Shown here: piece after piece, positions 31,549 through 44,100 of the stretch | How the letters are laid out: each line of letters opens with the position of its first letter | How positions within the stretch are numbered: position 1 is the first letter of the stretch | Source of the DNA: Agrostemma githago | Taxonomy: Eukaryota > Streptophyta > Magnoliopsida > Caryophyllales > Caryophyllaceae | Length of the DNA: 64,000 bases | Direction of reading: 5' to 3' | NCBI GenBank assembly: GCA_958450325.1 | Contig: OY288262.1 | Coordinates: 10,203,081-10,267,080 of the forward strand | The notes under the pieces: generated by a model | Told to the model about the DNA's origin: nothing | Databases searched by the model: none | What the model saw: the letters and a program-made list of their open reading frames with translations, nothing else | Made by a program: the position numbers and the translations under genes

Positions 31549-34285
31549 ATGTCAAACAATGAAGATGTTGCATGGCGATTTGGAACAAGAGTTGATAAGG
31601 GAGGTAAAAAGGTTAAATGTTTATTTTGTGATAAAGTAATAATGAGTGGAGGGATAACAAGACTAAAATAACATTTAGGTCACGTTTCGGGTAATGTTTC
31701 TAGTTGTACAAAAGTTTCAGCTGATGTAAGAACAGAAATGAAAGCAATTTTAACTCAATATAAAGCTACAAAAAATGACAAACAGAAACGAGTCAAAGAA
31801 TTGGAAGAAGAAATAGTAGGTGGCTATCGAGGTAATGATGACGATGACGATGAAGAGGATGACTTATAAATGGAGTATGCGCGACAACAAAGTCATATGC
31901 AACATGAGAATTACTACCATCGTCAATTTAGGCAAACGACATTTGGTGAGGGTGCAAGTCAGAATGCACAACTGCGAAGAACTAGGTCAGTCCAAGAAAA
32001 AGGCACGAGAGGAGGAAGTAGGTTTGAAAATGCATCTAATCCCGAATCTAGATTAAGATCACGGGTTATAGAACTTGAAAAATATAATCCCAAAAAGAAA
32101 CAATCAAAAATTAGTACAGAGTAGATGAAATGGCAAAAAAAAACAATTAGTCAAAGCTTGGGGAAATTTTATTTTCGATACTAACATGCCATTTAGAGCA
32201 GTGGAGCATCCATATGCAAATCCACTAATGCAAACAATACGTGAAGTTGTTGACGGAGTGCTCCTACCGCATATGATATAGCCGAGGTAAATCTAGCTTA
32301 GATATTTGTTTCACATTTCATATGTTAATGTCATATTTAAGTATTAATATCAAAAATAATATATCTTTGATCGATTTGTACACTTACATATATCTTCCTG
32401 AGGGGTACAATGAATGAAAAAATATATCAAGACTTTAGGTTCAATATGGAATGAAAGAGGAGTGACAGTAATGTGTGATGGTTGGACAGACCCAGCAAAC
32501 ATACACATTATCGACTTCTTAATATATTCGGTTCGCGGTGCTATTTTCCATAAGTCCATTGATGCTACTGATGTCGCGCGCAAGGATGGAAACTACTACT
32601 TCAAGTTAATGAAGAATGTAGTAGAGGAAATTGGACCACAGAGAGTGGTTCATATTGTAACGGATAACGAGGCTTTTGTGAAATTAGGTGGTAAAAAGCT
32701 AATGGAGGCGTATCCACATTTATACTGGATAGGTTGTGTGGCACATTGTTTAGATCTTCTTTTAGAAGATTTATGTAAGAGAAAAAGTTTTCAAGGAGTG
32801 ATTGAGAAAGCTAAGAAGGTTACTAGATTCATTTATAATTATAAGTGGGTGTCACATTATATGAAGAAATTTACAAACGGAAGAGAGTTACTACGGCCAG
32901 GGTTAACACGATTTGCGATAAACTTTATTATGTTAGAAAGTGTTGTGAAACAGCAGATTGAGTTGCAAGATATGTTTAATTCAGCTAGTTGTCTAAATGG
33001 TAGATATAATACTATTGATTAAACTGCAATTGAAATACGCGAATTGGTTTCTCGGAGTCCTTCGGCATGTGTGACGAAATTTTGGGAACAAGCCGATGAA
33101 ATACTAAGGGTTCAATCACCTATTGTAAAAGTTCTAAGATTAGTTGATGGAGACGAACAACCGACCATGAGATTTATATATGAGGCAATGGAACGGTGTA
33201 AATTGGCTATTAAGAATACATGTGTCAGTTATAACCAATATTGGAAACTGATTGCTAAAAGATAGGACTTCCAACTGCATCAAGATCTACATGCTGCAGG
33301 TTAATCCTATTAGTTTTACTTTAACATGAATATATCTTTAGAATATAATTATATTACATTGGTGATTTATATTTTATATATGTTCACCTTTGAAGGGTTC
33401 CACTTTAATCCCCAATTCTTATATGGAGAAAATAATATTGCAATGGACAAAGGAATCAAAAGTGGCACCATGAATGTTATACGAAAAATTGAGCAAAACA
33501 TTGACAACCAAATTAGAGCATCAAATGAAGTTAGGCTACCACTATATCCTTATTTCCTATACATTTTTACTGACATTGTTATTTAATATATAATCGATCG
33601 TTATTATTGTATTCATTAACCCTCATTGATTTTTGCAATTGTTATACATAGATTTTCTTGTACGAGAATAAGATGGACAGTTTTTCAAGTACAGCGGCTG
33701 AGAGGGCAATAAAGCTCATGGATCCAGGTAATAACGAAATTACTAAGGTGATGAACTAATAGTTAAAATTGAATGTCTTCGACCTAAAACATTAGTTATT
33801 GTTTTTAAGTGCAGCTACGTGGTGGTTGACTTATGGTTAGAGCGCTTCTCATCTTCAGTATTGAGTCAAACTACGCATCCTCAAATTGTGAAAGGAACTG
33901 GAGTATGTGGAGTCTCGCTCACACTAAAACAAGAAACCGTTTGAAGTACAAAAAACTACATCAGATTGTGTACTTGTGGTACAACATGTGGTTGAAAAGA
34001 AAACATAAAATGAGACGCAGTCAAAATGAAATTCATGCAGGTTTTGATCCAATAAACCTAGATAATATATTTTACTGTAGTGATCCATTAAATACTTGGT
34101 TGGAGGTGCTAGAAGATCCTTTTTGTACTGGTGAGGATTTAAGTTGGATGGATGTGGATGATGAGGATGAGAATGTTGGCGATCAACGAAGGAATGATGA
34201 TGGAAGTGACAGAGTTGTTGAGCCAGTTTTTTCATATCACTCCAAGAAAGCTGTAGCAATCCGGATTTTCAATGACTTAAATTAA
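31549..34285 (+). pseudogene. hAT-family transposase, BED / DUF659 / hAT dimerisation, inactivated
   Basis: The domain order is that of plant hAT transposases. From ATG 31549 a BED zinc finger (WRFGTRVDKGGKKVKCLFCD, then HLGHVSGNVSSC) is split by TAA at 31669-31671 in place of a usual Gln or Arg codon. The frame continues through an acidic stretch with further stops at 31867 and 32122. At 32414-33022 lies the DUF659-type catalytic part (VMCDGWTDPANIHIIDFLIY, VVHIVTDNEAFVKLGGKKL, YWIGCVAHCLDLLLEDL), with the Asp residues of CDGW and TDN present. A stop at 33020-33022 and small breaks follow (33044-33265, about 33370-33545). The C-terminal dimerisation part (SNCERNWSMWSLAHTKTRN, LHQIVYLWYNMWLKRK) is at 33833-34285. 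Five or more lesions make it inactive. Gaps near 33300 and 33580 may be introns. Confidence 0.85.
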
Positions 34286-36586
34286 TAGATAATGCGGAAA
34301 ATTATCTAGGTCATTTAATCAAAATTATATCAGAGTGTAAATAAGTCTGGATCGCTACGGATCCTTACAATAAACGACTATTAATTACATAGTCTTGATT
34401 CACTTAGTATAAAATATAGATTGTATTATACAAACATATTATTAAATCTCTCTCGCCCGATTCCCCAACGTTTTAGACCTGCAAAAAAATTTAAACAGTG
34501 GACGCTGAGCGGAACAGCAACCAAGTCGTTCATCTAACATCACCTCAAACACATAAGACAATCATGTGAATAACAAATAATATGCTTACAAAAATATTAA
34601 AGGATATCACGTAACAAATAGTTTCTTGTAATTTCAATTAACAACATGTGAGGTGATAAAAACGATAAAGTTTAAAAGATGGGACATTGGCAGCCATTTG
34701 ATTTTAAAAATAATTTTTCACGTAAACAGAGAATAAACACATGAGTCGTGGCTCCTAGTATCACCACTACATTCTATTGGCTTGCATCTCACCAATAGAA
34801 GTAACCGTGTTACCGACTCGTAGACCGAACCGATCTTATGAGGTTTACATCTCACCCATAAGGCTAAATTGGGCCCGAACTCTATTATATTATACCTTTA
34901 TTCAAACGGGGCACTGGGCTGAAATGAAAGCTGATGATTACATTCTCTGCATCACCAAGAGGGAACCCGCAATTTTCAGAATCCTGTTCTACCCCCGCTA
35001 CCTAGGTGGTATTACTGATCAAGTACTTGTCTATACATGCGCACATACCCTACACAGACTCTTGAAACGCAGCTCTCACTGTCGTAGGACGACTACTTTA
35101 AACACTAGGTCGCCTCTCGGACCGCAGCCTCCGAGTCTGCTTTTCATTACAAGTGCAGTCGAAACACCACGCATGGTAGGATCCAACACAAGCTATTCGT
35201 CCCAGACTCGCATCGTAAACTTTATATAAAAGTCGCCCGTGAACAAATAAAACTTTATTTGGTGACCTTCAATAATTGGCCGGACTCATTTGAAACAGTC
35301 AAATCTTCAAATACTTACTTTCAGTGTGACAACGTTACACTTTAATCCTCAAGTGTCACCCGAAACATCATATCCCAAATATCGTATAATATTTTTAAAA
35401 TAGTAAATTCTTTAAAATGAAGTTTTATATAAAAATAAAATTTAAGGTATAATAATAAAATATTACGAAGTATTTTAAAATTTATAGTTTCTGAAAAATA
35501 TAAAAGTTTATGAAAAATATAAATTAAGTCGTACTTAATCGATTTACAAAATTTGACGTAAAATCATTTTTTTTAATGTTTATAAATGCCGTGTAAAAAT
35601 TTCGGAATTCAATAAATTCATTTATTTTAGAAAATGAAATTTATAAATTTTTACCTATATAAAAATAATAAGTGAAGTTTTATTAAAATAAAACATTTTA
35701 ATTTACAAGTTACTAATTTACTCTATTAATATAATATATAACCAAATGTAAAAGTACTAAAGAAAGTTAAATATGACCAAAATTACAATTATATAAAATA
35801 CATACAAAACATAAAGTACATAGAATTAATATACATAGCAAATAGAAATAAATCAATAAAATACAATGAAAATGATATAAGTAAATTTTATTACTTAAAG
35901 TTCTTTTATTCATTTTCTCAATTTCTCATATAAACAGAAATGTAAAGGTGATAAATAAATTAAACAAGTGATAATTTAGTTGAGTCAAATTTAGTCATAA
36001 ATATATAATATAAATAAAATATCACGTAACATTTTTTTATAAACATAAGTAATTTAGTCGTACAAATAAGCCTAAATATTTAAATAAGCAATTTATTAAA
36101 TTACTAACATAATATACTTATATATAAGAAATGTTGTTGGAAGAAAAGTTTAGTTACCTTAATAGCTATTACGGAGTATTTATTAATATTATTAAGAATT
36201 AATGTGGTCAGGTCAATGATATTGTTTACGTCAGAAAAGTCGTATCCTTATTCCCGATGCTCCAATTATAAAGAAAGACGAGGGAGTAAATATATTACGT
36301 AGTACGGAGTATATAATATAGTATGTAGAAGTAATACGTAGTAGAGTAATATAGCACGGAGTAAATTATTACGTAGGAGTAGTAAGTTAGTGTACAAGTG
36401 TAGTACGTAGTGAGTAGTATTTATAGTGTACAAGGTAGGAGTAGTAGTGGTAAGGAAATGTAGTGTGCATGAAGTGTAGTATAGGCTAGGTAGGGATGTA
36501 GGGTGGTGTAGTAGGGGTGTAGGAATAGGATTAGTGGATTGTAGTCATGCGTAGGTGTAGAAATGGTAAGGTGAGTAGTTGTAGGG
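34286..36586. other. gene-free; possible LTR-type fragment then AT-rich DNA
   Basis: 34740-35260 is less AT-rich, with phrases such as CACCAATAGAAGTAACCGTG, GGGCCCGAACTC and CGGACCGCAGCCTCCGAG. It has no domain-bearing frame and could be an LTR or untranslated part of an old retrotransposon. 35380-36260 is very AT-rich. At 36270-36420 words like TACGGAGTA and TTACGTAG recur (more than eight times), a word style common in Caryophyllales repeats. The 150-codon frame at 34777 shows no family pattern and I do not support it. Confidence 0.4.
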
Positions 36587-36770
36587 ATGGCAATGGGTCG
36601 GATTCGGATCGGGTGGAGCCTCACCTGCATCCATCCCTCTTCTTTATCCGCTCATCCGATCCACCCATCATCCATTAAAGGTGTCATTCATATCCGATCC
36701 ACCCGTCATCCACGGGTGAAACGGATGGTTCGGGTGCTTAACGGGTGATTCACTATTTTATGAAATAAAT
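36587..36770. repeat. GGGATGGCAATGGGTCGG-type element end
   Basis: GGGATGGCAATGGGTCGG followed by repeated ATCCGATCCACCC, CATCCACGGGTG and CGGGTGCTTAACGGG words resembles one end of a widespread plant miniature hAT-like element. The matching far end (CCATTGCCATCCC) is not seen nearby, so it is probably truncated. Confidence 0.45.
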
Positions 36771-38468
36771 ACCAAATCGGAAAAAAATTCTTGCGAGCCC
36801 TAGCTTGCGACTCGACGTCTTTCATTGCCTTGCGAAAATACAATATAAATTTAAACATTACAAATCCGAAATGAAAATTAAATCCATACATGGAAGCTTC
36901 ATAGTCTTGACATAAAAATTAGACATTATAAAATCTCCATCACAAACTAACATGTGATACAAATATTAAGCTTCATAGTCTCGACTCTTGAAGCCACATA
37001 TTTTTTTTAAATGGATGATGTCTGTAACAATTCGGATTTTCCAGACTTTATAAATAAGTCTATAATGGGAAACAGCGGAAGACATAATAAATACCTGAGT
37101 CATTACTATTCTCAACTAATTAGATTACTTCATAGTAATTATGAAAGTACTTAAATATTACATTTAATTATAACAATTTTATGAAGAGTAAAAAAAAATA
37201 CATTCGAGTCCCATCTTGAGCTATCTTCAACCTTGCCCGTCTCAGGAATGGTCAGTCTCCCTTAATCTGACGATTATAATATTTCGAAAGAATTTCATAG
37301 AAAAACAAATCATCAGGTGGGTAAATTATCAAAATTTAATATGAGTAAAATATTAAATCGAACATAGATCAAATAGCAATACATAGAAGTACAATCGATA
37401 ACACATAACTTTTAGAAATCGTAAGAAATGTTTTAAGTGCCGTATTATTTTTAGAAAAGTTTTATCACGATATACCGGCCAATTATTGTACAAGTTCCAA
37501 ATAAGTTTCGTATTTGATACTTGTATAATAATAATATACCGCCAATCACACCGATACCAGGGGACTTACATTATTACCCCTGTTTACCGTGGTGACATAA
37601 ACACGTTTAAAACAAAATCCGTCCTCTCATCTCCAGGGTCGAATGCTGGATACGTGGGGTTGTTACCCGCACCATGAACTACTCACCACCCGGCCGGTTA
37701 TCCCCGCAGCCACGCTCCTATCGTCGACTCACGGGAACCCAGGTGCGATCCACCTAACACGTACGAGACTGATCAGGTCCCCACCTAAAGTATGGCCACA
37801 CTCCCACCTACTCTCGAGTCAATGACAAGGGCAGCCAAAGACCCTTCGTACGCTACGGACGGTTTTATACGGTTAAGCTAAGCGCTATTCTTCCAAGTCA
37901 TCTCGTACACAATAGAGACAACCTACTTTCCCGCTCAATGAGATTTCGAATAAAGTCCTAAAAATGCCAAATAAAATATACAATCTTTTGAAATATATTT
38001 TTAAAATATTATGTGTTATTCAACTTGAATTCCATAAATTTCTTTTTCTTGAAGTTAGATACGAAGTAACAATTGACAAATAGCACGTAGTCAAATAAAG
38101 GTCTTCTTACGGGTTGTCCCAATTTGTATGCCGGGATTTGGCTAACGAATTTATTAATAAGTCAAATGATTAATATGACCATTTAACGGAGTTAAACAAG
38201 TTTAATCAATTAAACTAAAAGATGATTTTCCCCTGAGTAGTCAATTGATGTAGACCGCCTCTAGTTCAATTAAGTTATTTACAACTTATAAGTCCAAAGT
38301 ATTGTGATTTGAAAAATAGTAACACTTTGTAAAAATTGTCTTAAAACTCATGTTTACAAAATATGTGATATGTAAAGGAAAAAGATTTCAAGATAGATTA
38401 TTTAATAACATAAGTTCTAAGTTGTGTCTTAATAATATAATAATGTCAACAGAAATCATATAGAGTCA

Positions 38469-38470
<2 letters not shown>
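36771..38470. other. gene-free; LTR-like block 37020-37960
   Basis: From TGTAACAATTCGGATTTTCC (37021) to about 37960 lies a block whose middle is much richer in G and C than its surroundings (CACCACCCGGCCGGTTATCC, CTCACGGGAACCCAGGTGCG). TG at the start and the lack of coding potential fit an LTR, possibly solo. I cannot find the second end or a target duplication. 37960-38470 is AT-rich without a gene. Confidence 0.35.

Positions 38471-38540
<70 letters not shown>
38471..38540. repeat. (TA)n microsatellite
   Basis: Seventy bases of uninterrupted alternating T and A. Direct neighbours are AGTCAATT at the left and CCGGGATCC at the right. Confidence 0.95.
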
Positions 38541-38543
<3 letters not shown>

Positions 38544-39240
38544 GGATCCTTTGAGGCAGCCTAACACCCTGCAACCGTTGAGGCAGCATCTGGGCCGTTA
38601 GATCTGATTGAGATCAACGGACCAGGGTTGATCAAAATTCTAAGCACAAAAACAAACGCGCGCCATCTCCTTCCTTTCCTTTTGAATTAGTCGACTTTCT
38701 CTCTCTAGAAATTTGTTTATTTTTTCATTCAAATCATTCGATAATCTTCATCAGTTCCGTTGCAGATCTTCATCATTCGATTATCATCATTTAAGTTGCA
38801 GATTTCATTTTGTTCACTTTGTAAATTCGTTCGTAGAATTGATTTTACGAATTCTGTTCTTGATTATCAAGGAATTCTATGCTTGATTATCAACGATTTC
38901 TGTTCTTGATTTGATTGTCGTCATTTTCACTTGCAGATTTGATTGTAAGCCTGAACAATTCGTTTAGAGAAAACTGATTATGAACCTGCTGATCCAAGTA
39001 GACAATCGATTATCAAGAATTACGTAGATTCTGTACTGATTCTCTGCTGAATTATTTTGATAACTTATGATGTACATATTTGTCACTGAATAATGTTGAT
39101 ATTTTGATATCAGTTGTACATAATCCATCTGAGGACATCACTAGACAAAACTCTATATTAGTTGTACATAACTCATCTAGTTACATCTTAAAGTAGAAAT
39201 TTTGTTGCGATTGTAAAAATTTACAAACTGTATATCTTCC
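38541..39240. other. possible element terminus and leader-like region
   Basis: 38541-38640 contains GAGGCAGC twice and the inverted pair CCGTTAGATCT and AGATCAACGG, a pattern seen at ends of plant Mutator- or Helitron-like elements. 38690-38990 is pyrimidine-rich with GATTATCA and TTCTTGATT repeats, like a plant 5' leader or intron. After 39060 GTACATAA words begin. I see no coding frame. Confidence 0.35.
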
Positions 39241-40148
39241 TAAATAATTATGTACACTGTATTCATTATTATGTACACGACGTAGTGTCATTATATAAGG
39301 TACATAGTTCTATATCAGCTGTACATAACCCATTTGAGGACATCATTGTACATATTTCTATATCAGCTGTACATAATTCTATATCAGTTGTACATAATTT
39401 ATCTGAGGACATCATTGCACATAATTCTATATTAGTTGTACATAACTCATCTATATACATCTTAGACTGAAAAATGTACAGATACTAAATAATTAGTTAT
39501 ATACACTGTATTCATAACTATGTATATCATATTTTTAATTAAAAAACACAATGCAAACAGTATATCTTCCTAAATAATTATGTACACTGTATTCATTATT
39601 ATGTACATGACGTAGGGTCATTATATAAGGTACATAATTCTATATCAGCTGTACATAACCCATTTGAGGACATCATTGTACATATTTCTATATCAGCTGT
39701 ACATAATTCTATATCAGCTGTACATAATTTATCTGAGGACATTATTGTACATAATTCTATATTAGTTGTACATAACTCATCTATATACATCTTAGACTGA
39801 AAATGTACAGATACTAAATAATTAGTTATATACACTGTATTCATAACTATGTATATCATATTTTTAATTAAAAAACACAATGCAAACAGTATATCTTCCT
39901 AAATAATTATGTACACTGTATTCATTATTATGTACACGACGTAGGGTCATTATATAAGGTACATAATTCTCTATCAGCTGTACATAACCCATTTGAGGAC
40001 ATCATTGTACATATTTCTATATCAGCTGTACATAATTCTATATCAGCTGTACATAATTTATCTGAGGACATCATTGTACATAATTCTATATTAGTTGTAC
40101 ATAACTCATCTATATACATCTTAGACTGAAAATGTACAGATACTAAAT
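39241..40148 (+). repeat. 330-bp tandem repeat, 2.75 copies, rich in TGTACATA
   Basis: TAAATAATTATGTACACTGT starts at 39241, 39571 and 39900, giving periods of 330 and 329 bp. The third copy is cut after 249 bp by the satellite at 40149. Inside each unit a phrase of about 40 bp (TGTACATAATTCTATATCAG) repeats four to five times, so the array is nested. Each full unit carries about six TGTACATA words on the plus strand. The copies are very similar and thus young. The short minus-strand frames here (for example 39599-39880, repeated ELCTADIEICTMMSS) arise from the repeat. Confidence 0.9.
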
Positions 40149-41146
40149 CCAACCCTAAACCCTTTTCCGTCCCGTGTTATGCGGTACCCTACTCTTAAGG
40201 TTCAGTGTCCCATCTTTGAATCACATCCACGACAGGGTTCACCAATACCCTCTTAGTGTACAGTTTCTTGCGGGTTTAGTGACCTTGAATAAGGAAAAGG
40301 GTTTAGGGTTGGATTAGGGGGACCCGCTTCGCGGGTCCGCCTAATCCAACCCTAAACCCTATTCCGTCCCGTCTTATGCGGTACCCTACTCTTAAGGTTC
40401 AGTGTCCCATCTTTGAATCACATCCACGACAGGGTTCACCAATACCCTCTTAGGGTACAGTTTCTTGCGGGTTTAGTGACCTTGAATAAGGAAAAGGGTT
40501 TAGGGTTGGATTAGGCAGACCCGCTTCGCGAATCCGCGAAGCGGGTCCGCCTAATCCAACCCTAAACCCTTTTCCGTCCCGTCTTATGCGGTACCCTACT
40601 CTTAAGGTTCAGTGTCCCATCTTTGAATCACTTCCACGACAGGGTTCACCAATACCCTCTTAGGGTACAGTTTCTTACGGGTTTAGTGACTTTGAATAAG
40701 GAAAAGGGTTTAGGGTTGGATTAGGCGGATCCGCGAAGCGGGTCCGCCTAATCCAACCCTAAACCCTTTTCCGTCCCGTCTTATGCGGTACCCTACTCTT
40801 AAGGTTCAGTGTCCCATCTTTGAATCACATCCACGACAGGGTTCACCAATACCCTCTTAGGGTACAGTTTCTTGCGGGTTTAGTGACCTTGAATAAGGAA
40901 AAGGGTTTAGGGTTGGATTAGGCGGATCCGCGAAGCGGGTCCGCCTAATCCAACCCTAAACCCTTTTCCGTCCCGTCTTATGCGGTACCCTACTCTTAAT
41001 GTTCAGTGTCCCATATTTGAATCACATCCACGACAAGGTTCACCAATACCCTCTTAGGGTACAGTTTCTTGCGGGTTTAGTGACCTTGAATAAGGAAAAG
41101 GGTTTAGGGTTGGATTAGGCGGATCCGCGAAGCGGGTCCGCCTAAT

Positions 41147-44100
41147 CCAACCCTAAACCCTTTTCCGTCCTTGAATAAGGAAAAGGGTTTAGGGTTGGTT
41201 TAGGCAGATCCGCGAAACGGGTCCGCCTAATCCAACCCTAAACCCTTTTCCGTCCCGTCTTATGCGGTACCCTACTCTTAAGGTTTAGTGTCCCATCTTT
41301 GAATCACATCCACGACAGGGTTCACCAATACCCTCTTAGGGTACAGTTTCTTGCGGGTTTAGTGACCTTGAATAAGGAAAAGGGTTTAGGGTTGGATTAG
41401 GCGGACCCGCTTCGCGGGTCCGCCTAATCCAACCCTAAACCCTTTTCCGTCCCGTCTTATGCGGTACCCTACTCTTAATATTCAGTGTCCCATCTTTGAA
41501 TCACATCCACGACAGGGTTCACCAATACCCTCTTAGGGTAAAGTTTCTTGCGGGTTTAGTGACCTTGAATAAGGAAAAGGGTTTAGGGTTGGATTAGGCG
41601 GATCCGCGAAGCGGGTCCGCCTAATCCAACCCTAAACCCTTTTCCGTCCTTGAATAAGGAAAAGGGTTTATGGTTGGTTTAAGCGGATCCGCGAAACGGG
41701 TCCGCCAAATCCAACCCTAAACCCTTTTCCGTCCCCTCTTATGCGGTACCCTACTCTTAAGGTTCAGTGTCCCATCTTTGAATCACATCCACGACAGGGT
41801 TCACCAATACCCTCTTAGGGTACAGTTTTTTGCGGGTTTAGTGACCTTGAATAGGGAATAGGGTTTAGGGTTGGATTAGGCGGATCCGCGAAGCGGGTCC
41901 GCCTAATCCAACCCTAAACCCTTTTCCGTCCCGTCTTATGCGGTACCCTACTCTTAAGGTTCAGTGTCCCATCTTTGAATCACATCCACGACAGGGTTCA
42001 CCAATACCCTCTTAGGGTACAATTTCTTGCGGGTTTAGTGACCTTGAATAAAGAAAAGGGTTTAGGGTTGGATTAGGCGGACCCGCTTCGCGGATCCGCG
42101 AAGCGGCTCCGCCAAATCCAACCCTAAACCCTTTTCCGTCCCCTCTTATGCGGTACCCTACTCTTAAGGTTCAGTGTCCCATCTTTGAATCACATCCACG
42201 ACAGGGTTCACCAATACCCTCTTAGGGTACAGTTTCTTGCGGGTTTAGTGACCTTGAATAAGGAAAAGGGTTTAGGGTTGGATTTGGCGGATCCGCGAAG
42301 CGGGTCCGCCGAATCCAACCCTAAACCCTTTTCCGTCCTTGAATAAGGAAAAGGGTTTAGGGTTGGTTTAGGCGGATCCGCGAAGCGGGTCCGCCTAATC
42401 CAACCCTAAACCCTTTTCCGTCCCGTCTTATGCGGTACCCTACTCTTAAGGTTTAGTGTCCCATCTTTGAATCACATCCACGACAGGGTTCACCAATACC
42501 CTCTTAGGGTACAGTTTCTTGCGGGTTAAGTGACCTTGAATAAGGAAAAGGGTTTAGGGTTGGATTAGGCGGACCCGCTTCGCGGATCCGCCAAATCCAA
42601 CCCTAAACCCTTTTCCGTCCCCTCTTATGTTGTACCCTACTCTTAAGGTTCAGTGTCCCATCTTTGAATCACATCCACGACAGGGTTCACCAATACCCTC
42701 TTAGGGTACAGTTTTTTGCGGGTTTAGTGACCTTGAATAGGGAATAGGGTTTAGGGTTGGATTAGGCGGATCCGCGAAGCGGGTCCGCCTAATCCAACCC
42801 TAAACCCTTTTCCGTCCCGTCTTATGCGGTACCCTACTCTTAAGGTTCAGTGTCCCATCTTTGAATCACATCCACGACAGGGTTCACCAATACCCTCTTA
42901 GGGTACAATTTCTTGCGGGTTTAGTGACCTTGAATAAAGAAAAGGGTTTAGGGTTGGATTAGGCGGACCCGCTTCGCGGATCCGCGAAGCGGCTCCGCCA
43001 AATCCAACCCTAAACCGTTTTCCGTCCCCTCTTATGCGGTACCCTACTCTTAAGGTTCAGTGTCCCATCTTTGAATCACATCCACGACAGGGTTCACCAA
43101 TACCCTCTTAGGGTACAGTTTCTTGCGGGTTTAGTGACCTTGAATAAGGAAAAGGGTTTAGGGTTGGTTTAGGCGGATCCGCGAAGCGGGTCCGCCTAAT
43201 CCAACCCTAAACCCTTTTCCGTCCCGTCTTATGCGGTACCCTACTCTTAAGGTTTAGTGTCCCATCTTTGAATCACATCCACGACAGGGTTCACCAATAC
43301 CCTCTTAGGGTACAGTTTCTTGCGGGTTAAGTGACCTTGAATAAGGAAAAGGGTTTAGGGTTGGATTAGGCGGACCCGCTTCGCGGGTCCGCCTAATCCA
43401 ACCCTAAACCCTTTTCCGTCCCGTCTTATGCGGTACCCTACTCTTAAGGTTCAGTGTCCCATCTTTGAATCACATCCACGTCAGGGTTCACCAATACCCT
43501 CTTAGGGTACAGTTTCTTGCGGGTTTAGTGACCTTGAATAAGGAAAAGGGTTTAGGGTTGGATTAGGCGGACCCGCTTCGCGGATCCGCGAAGCGGGTCC
43601 GCCAAATCCAACTCTAAACCCTTTTCCGTCCCCTCTTATGTTGTACCCTACTCTTAAGGTTCAGTGTCCCATCTTTGAATCACATCCACGACAGGGTTCA
43701 CCAATACCCTCTTAGGGTACAGTTTCTTGCGGGTTTAGTGACCTTGAATAAGGAAAAGGGTTTAGGGTTGGATTAGGCGGATCCGCGAAGCGGGTCCGCC
43801 TAATTCAACCCTAAACCCTTTTCCGTCCCGTCTTATGCGGTACCCTACTCTTAAGGTTTAGTGTCCCATCTTTGAATCACATCCACGACAGGGTTCACCA
43901 ATACCCTCTTAGGGTACAGTTTCTTGCGGGTTTAGTGACCTTGAATAAGGAAAAGGGTTTAGGGTTGGATTAGGCGGATCCGCGAAGCGGGTCCGCCTAA
44001 TCCAACCCTAAACCCTTTTCCGTCCCGTCTTATGCGGTACCCTACTCTTAAGGTTCAGTGTCCCATCTTTGAATCACATCCACGACAGGGTTCACCAATA

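Noticed and set aside
31459..34285. Active hAT transposase
   Set aside because: At least four in-frame stops and further breaks are present, and no terminal inverted repeats were found.
34777..35229. 150-codon plus-strand frame
   Set aside because: It has no recognisable domain and lies in a block that looks like non-coding LTR-type DNA.
39269..40152. Minus-strand frames with repeated cysteine-containing peptide (ELCTADIEICTMMSS)
   Set aside because: The peptide repeats mirror the nested DNA repeat and the frame is shared by all copies. No promoter or conserved start.
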